This document shows positions 7,804-11,117 of a stretch of 11,117 bases of DNA, piece by piece. A program made the translations under genes and the position numbers. Numbering within the stretch: position 1 is the stretch's first letter; each line of letters opens with the position of its first letter. The stretch is from Euperipatoides rowelli (taxonomy: Eukaryota; Onychophora; Udeonychophora; Euonychophora; Peripatopsidae), in NCBI GenBank assembly GCA_003024985.2, contig PXIH01S0009312.1; one strand, 5' to 3'. Below the pieces are notes generated by a model. It was not told the DNA's origin. It ran no database searches and worked only from the letters and a program-made list of their open reading frames with translations.

Positions 7804-8969
7804 ATAAATCATTTAAATGAAGGGCTCAGTTAATCCTATTAAAGCAAACAAATCAAACCATCGTTATCAAGTGGCAATTCCACTTCGATCGTTCACCGCA
7901 TCCAGAAAATTTTTCCAGTCTTTTCTGAAAAAAGAAGAGGAGTAGAAATGAATAACAGGAATAGTTGTTAATATTTCGGGAGATAGAAAAGTCTATTTTG
8001 ATGATGGTTTAAGACAAAAGTTCTCTAGCTTTTTTCTTTCTATCTTTTCATGTGTCTCCAAACACCATGTATTTTTAAATTATGGCAAAAGTTTAAAATG
8101 GTAGAATTGGTAACTATTTTTATTTCCAATATTTATTTAGCTATGTTAATCAACTTGTGAGCTATGTATGTCAAATTACACTCTTTCTTCTTCTAGTGAG
8201 TAATACTAATATAGTTCATCTTTCTTTTACATTTTACAACTTTACTTGTCACTTTTCAAATACATTTTGCATTTTAATTATTTTATATATAAACTGTATA
8301 TATTTTTTATACAGTATTTTATATATTTTTATATACAGAATTCTCTTGCATTTTGTTTATTCCCTACATAGCCAATTTACTTATATTTCTATCCCTTGTC
8401 TAATATTTTGGTTGGGTCTTATTCAATACAAACTTTCTATAATTTTGGTTTTGTTATTTGATTTTTGTTAGATTTGTTCAGTTTTTATTGATAAAAGTTG
8501 TGACTGATTCCTTCTCATTTAAAATGTATAAAAACTACTAGCTAATTAATCATTGTTTAGTACTTTCTCAACAATACCATGGAATGTAGGCTTACAATGG
8601 TGACAGTTTATCTTATAGACATCTCACTTTATTATCAGACAAGTCAACTTTGTTATTGAAATACATCTAGAAAAGCTGAACTATTTCCTTATAGCTCTAT
8701 ATACAATGCTATAAAATATAGGTCAGAATACTGCTACTGTATAATTATTTGTAAATACCTTGGTTTAAAATGACATTACCATTTTACATTTTAACACTAA
8801 AGTTGATTTATCTATTGACGCTATAGGCTAAAGAGTCACCATTGTCGAATGTCACCGTGATCTTTTAAAAAAACTGTGAAATTGTCTTCTTACATATACA
8901 ATATATAAAATAATCATTTATTTAGATAAATGTAAACGTTTAAAAAATTAATAGAATAATGAAAAAAAC
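7804..8969. other. AT-rich stretch without a recognised gene
   Basis: A plus-strand ORF at 8157-8471 gives a Phe/Ile/Leu/Tyr-rich product caused by T-rich DNA. It has no domain likeness or start context and is not called. The only coding hint is the small minus-strand candidate exon at 7867-7924. The rest is AT-rich, with TATA-like alternations near 8280-8340. Confidence 0.5.
7867..7924 (-). CDS. Weak candidate: terminal coding exon of an unknown minus-strand gene
   Basis: On the minus strand a clear pyrimidine tract (CTACTCCTCTTCTTTTTTCAG, spanning 7945-7925) looks like a 3' splice site. After one spare base it is followed by 18 codons, KDWKNFLDAVNDRSGIAT, and a TGA at 7869-7867. The peptide is of ordinary composition, unlike the surrounding T-rich DNA. 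It resembles nothing I can name; LINE C-termini sometimes end in similar 'DWxxFxDAV' strings. There is no recognisable poly-A signal nearby and no upstream partner exon was found, so chance is a real alternative. Confidence 0.25.
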
Positions 8970-9237
8970 ATCTACTGTATCTAGTATCTGACTATACTAA
9001 CTCTATCTATCTAACTATATCTATCTATCCAACTATATCTATCTAACTATATCTATCAATCTAACTACAGTATATCGATCTGACTATATCTATCTATCTG
9101 ATTATATCTATCTATCTGACTATCTATCTAACTGACTATATATCTATATGGCTATATCTATCTGTCTAACTATATCTATAATCTATCTATCTATATCTAT
9201 CTAACTATATCTATCTAACTATATCTATCTATCTATA
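8970..9237 (+). repeat. TATC-type microsatellite with a 14-bp higher-order form
   Basis: Units of TATC alternate with CTAAC or CTGAC. The longer unit CTAACTATATCTAT repeats in places, most regularly near 9195-9225, which suggests local re-amplification of an already mutated array. Confidence 0.8.
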
Positions 9238-10430
9238 TCTCCCTCCCTCTATCTATCTATCTATAGATCTCTCTAGCTTTCTCTCTAGCTCTCTCTCTAA
9301 CTCCCTCCCTCTAACTCCCTCCCTCTAGCTCCCTCCCTCTATCTCTCCCTCTCTCTATCTCTCCCTCCCTCTATATCTCCCTCCCTCTATCTCTCCTTCC
9401 CTCTATCTCTCCCTCCCTCTATTTCTAACTACCTCTCTCCCTCCCTCTATATATGCCTCCCTCTATTTCTCTATCTCCCTCTCTCTCCCTCTCTCTATCT
9501 CTCTATCTATTATCCCTATCTATCCCTCTATCTATCTCTCCCTCTCTATCTCTCTCTCTATCTCTCCTCTTTCTCTCTACCTCTCTCTATTTCTCTATAT
9601 TTCTCTCTCTATCTCTCAATCTATCTTTCACTCTATCTCTCTCTGTCTCTTTATCTGTCTCTCCCTCTCTTTATCTCTCCCTCTCTCTATCTCTCACTCT
9701 CTCTATCTCTACCTCTCTCTATATATATACCTTTCTATCTCTTTCTCTCTGTCTCTCTCTCTGTGTCTCTCACTCTGTCTCTCTTGGTCTCTCTCTCTTT
9801 GTCTCACTGTCTCTGTCTCTCTCTGTCTCACTGTCTGTCTCACTGTCTATGTTTTCCTGTCTGTCTCTGTATCTATGTTTCTGTCTCTCTCCCTGTCTAT
9901 CTCTATCTGTCTCTCTCTCTGTATCTCTCTCTGTCTATATTTCTCTCTCTCTGTTTCTCTGTCTCTGACTCTGTCTGTCTCTCTTTCTCTGTCTGTCTGT
10001 CTCTCTCTGTGTCACTCTCTGTCTCTCTCTATCTCTCTGTCTCACTGTCTCTCTGTCTCACTGTCTCTCTGTCTCACTGTCTCTCTCTGTCTCTCTCTGT
10101 CTCGCTGTCTCTGTCTCACTGTCTCCATGTTTCTGTCTTGCCATCTTTCTCTCTGTCTCTTTTTCCTTCTCTCTCTGTTGCTGTCCCTCTGTTTGTCTCT
10201 CTCTCTGTCTCTCTCCCTGTCTCTCTGTCTCTCTCTGTGTCTCTCTCACTGTCTCTCTTTCTCTCTCTCTCTCTGCCCCTCCCTGTTTCTCTGTCTCTCT
10301 GTATCTGTCTCTGTCTCTCTCTCTCTCTCTCTGTATGACTGTCTCTCTGTCTGACTGTCTTTCTGTCTCTGTCTCTCTATGTCTTTCTCTGTCTTTCTCC
10401 ATGTCTATCTCTGTCTCTCTCTGTCTCCAT

Positions 10431-10556
10431 CTTGCTGTCTCTGTCTTGCTGTTTCTGTCTTGCTGTTTCTGTCTTGCTGTCTCTGTCTTGCTGTCTCTGT
10501 CTTGCTGTCTCTGTCTTGCTGTCTCTGTCTTGATGTCCCTGTCTTGCTGTCTCTCT
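10431..10556 (+). repeat. 14-bp minisatellite, nine units
   Basis: The unit CTTGCTGTCTCTGT repeats in register at 10431, 10445, 10459, 10473, 10487, 10501, 10515, 10529 and 10543. Variants are few: TTT for TCT in two units, CTTGATGTCCCTGT at 10529, and an altered last unit. It is the most regular block in the simple-sequence region. Confidence 0.9.
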
Positions 10557-10926
10557 GTCTCTGCTTCTGTCTCTCTGTATCTGTCTCTCTGTATCTGTCT
10601 CTTTGTCTCGGTCTCTCTGTCCCTGTATCTCTGTTTCTGTCTGTCTCTCTCTCTGTGTCTCTATCTCTGTCTCTCTCTGTCTCTCTCTCTATCTGTCTCT
10701 GTTTCTTTCTATTTTTTCTCTGTCTCTCTCTCTGTTTCTCTCTCTGTGTCTCTGTCTCTCTCTATGTGTCTCTTTCACTGTCTCACTATCTCTATCTCTC
10801 TCTTCCTTTCTCTGTCTCTCTGTCTGTCTCTCTTTTTCAGTGTCTCTGTCTTTCTGTCTATCTGTTTCTGTCTGTCTCTCTGTTTCTGTTTCTCTGTCTC
10901 TCTCACTCAGTCACTCTCTCTGTGTC

Positions 10927-10930
<4 letters not shown>

Positions 10931-10963
<33 letters not shown>
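10931..10963 (+). repeat. (TG)n microsatellite
   Basis: A pure run of alternating TG of about 33 bp, flanked by CTGTC and CTCACAC. A shorter TG run follows near 10990-11001. Alternating purine-pyrimidine tracts of this kind can adopt Z-DNA. Confidence 0.95.
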
Positions 10964-10964
<1 letters not shown>

Positions 10965-11117
10965 TCACACTTCTCTGTGTCTGTCTCTCTGTGTGTGTGT
11001 GTCTCTCACTTCTCTATGTCTGTCTCTGTGTGTGTCTCTTTCTCTATCTCTTTCTTTCTCTCTCTCTGCCCCTCTCTCTCTCTCCCTCCTCTTTCTCTCT
11101 TACCTTTCTACCTCTAT

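Larger units (their letters stand above)
8970..11117. repeat. Simple-sequence mosaic of about 2.1 kb, continuing past the window end
   Basis: From about 8970 to the last base the plus strand is built of tetra- and dinucleotide repeats with many interruptions. In order they are TATC/CTAA types (8970-9237), CCTC/CTAT types (9238-9480), CTCTAT types (9480-9760) and CTCTGT types (9760-10920), then TG runs and CT runs to the end. The strand is strongly pyrimidine-biased. Overlapping open frames across it encode only Ser/Leu/Val/Cys on the plus strand and Arg/Glu/Thr on the minus strand, and are not genes. Confidence 0.95.

Noticed and set aside
9453-10402. Long overlapping open frames, Ser/Leu-rich on the plus strand and Arg/Glu/Thr-rich on the minus strand
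   Set aside because: They are translations of CT/GT microsatellite DNA, open only because the repeats lack stops. No domain, splice or start context supports them.
10431-10556. CRISPR-like array
   Set aside because: Units are contiguous 14-mers without unique spacers, in an animal-type simple-repeat region.

Overview
The window looks like a stretch of animal nuclear genome. It is AT-rich, has introns, and holds a decayed FLYWCH/MULE DNA transposon, tRNA-derived repeats, an inverted-repeat element and more than 2 kb of impure simple-sequence DNA. There is no operon layout and no long intact ORF. The mix, especially the long CT/GT-rich microsatellite mosaic, suits a marine invertebrate such as a mollusc, but the sequence alone does not fix the phylum.

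The only good protein-coding signal is two plus-strand exons, 34-175 and 4015-4226. Each has recognisable splice sites. The first ends in phase 1 and the second begins with exactly the two bases needed to finish that codon. Together they give 354 nt, 118 codons without a stop, starting and ending in phase 0. The product resembles one repeat of a Calx-beta-like extracellular beta-sandwich domain, with an ENGS start, a DF-x-x-DG core, a YDPADIE end and five cysteines. The gene must continue beyond both exons; no further exon was recognised in the window.

The 3.84-kb intron between them (176-4014) holds a tRNA-like repeat (about 520-600, minus strand), a degenerate minisatellite (1472-1683), a GC-richer island with short palindromes (about 2130-2580), an inverted-repeat element with arms of about 185 bp (2755-3325), an 85-bp tandem repeat fused to that element's right tip (3309-3499), and a dead partial copy of the second exon (3756-3852).

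Downstream of 4226 the sequence is probably another intron or intergenic DNA. It has a doubtful LINE 3'-end relic (about 4740-5100), a second tRNA-like repeat (5555-5630), and a MULE transposon of about 1.8 kb (6029-7803) with long terminal inverted repeats around a frameshifted FLYWCH-transposase pseudogene on the minus strand. After it comes plain AT-rich DNA with one weak candidate terminal exon (7867-7924, minus), then simple repeats from about 8970 to the end. Those repeats drift from TATC through CCTC and CTCTAT to CTGT and TG units and include a regular 14-bp minisatellite.
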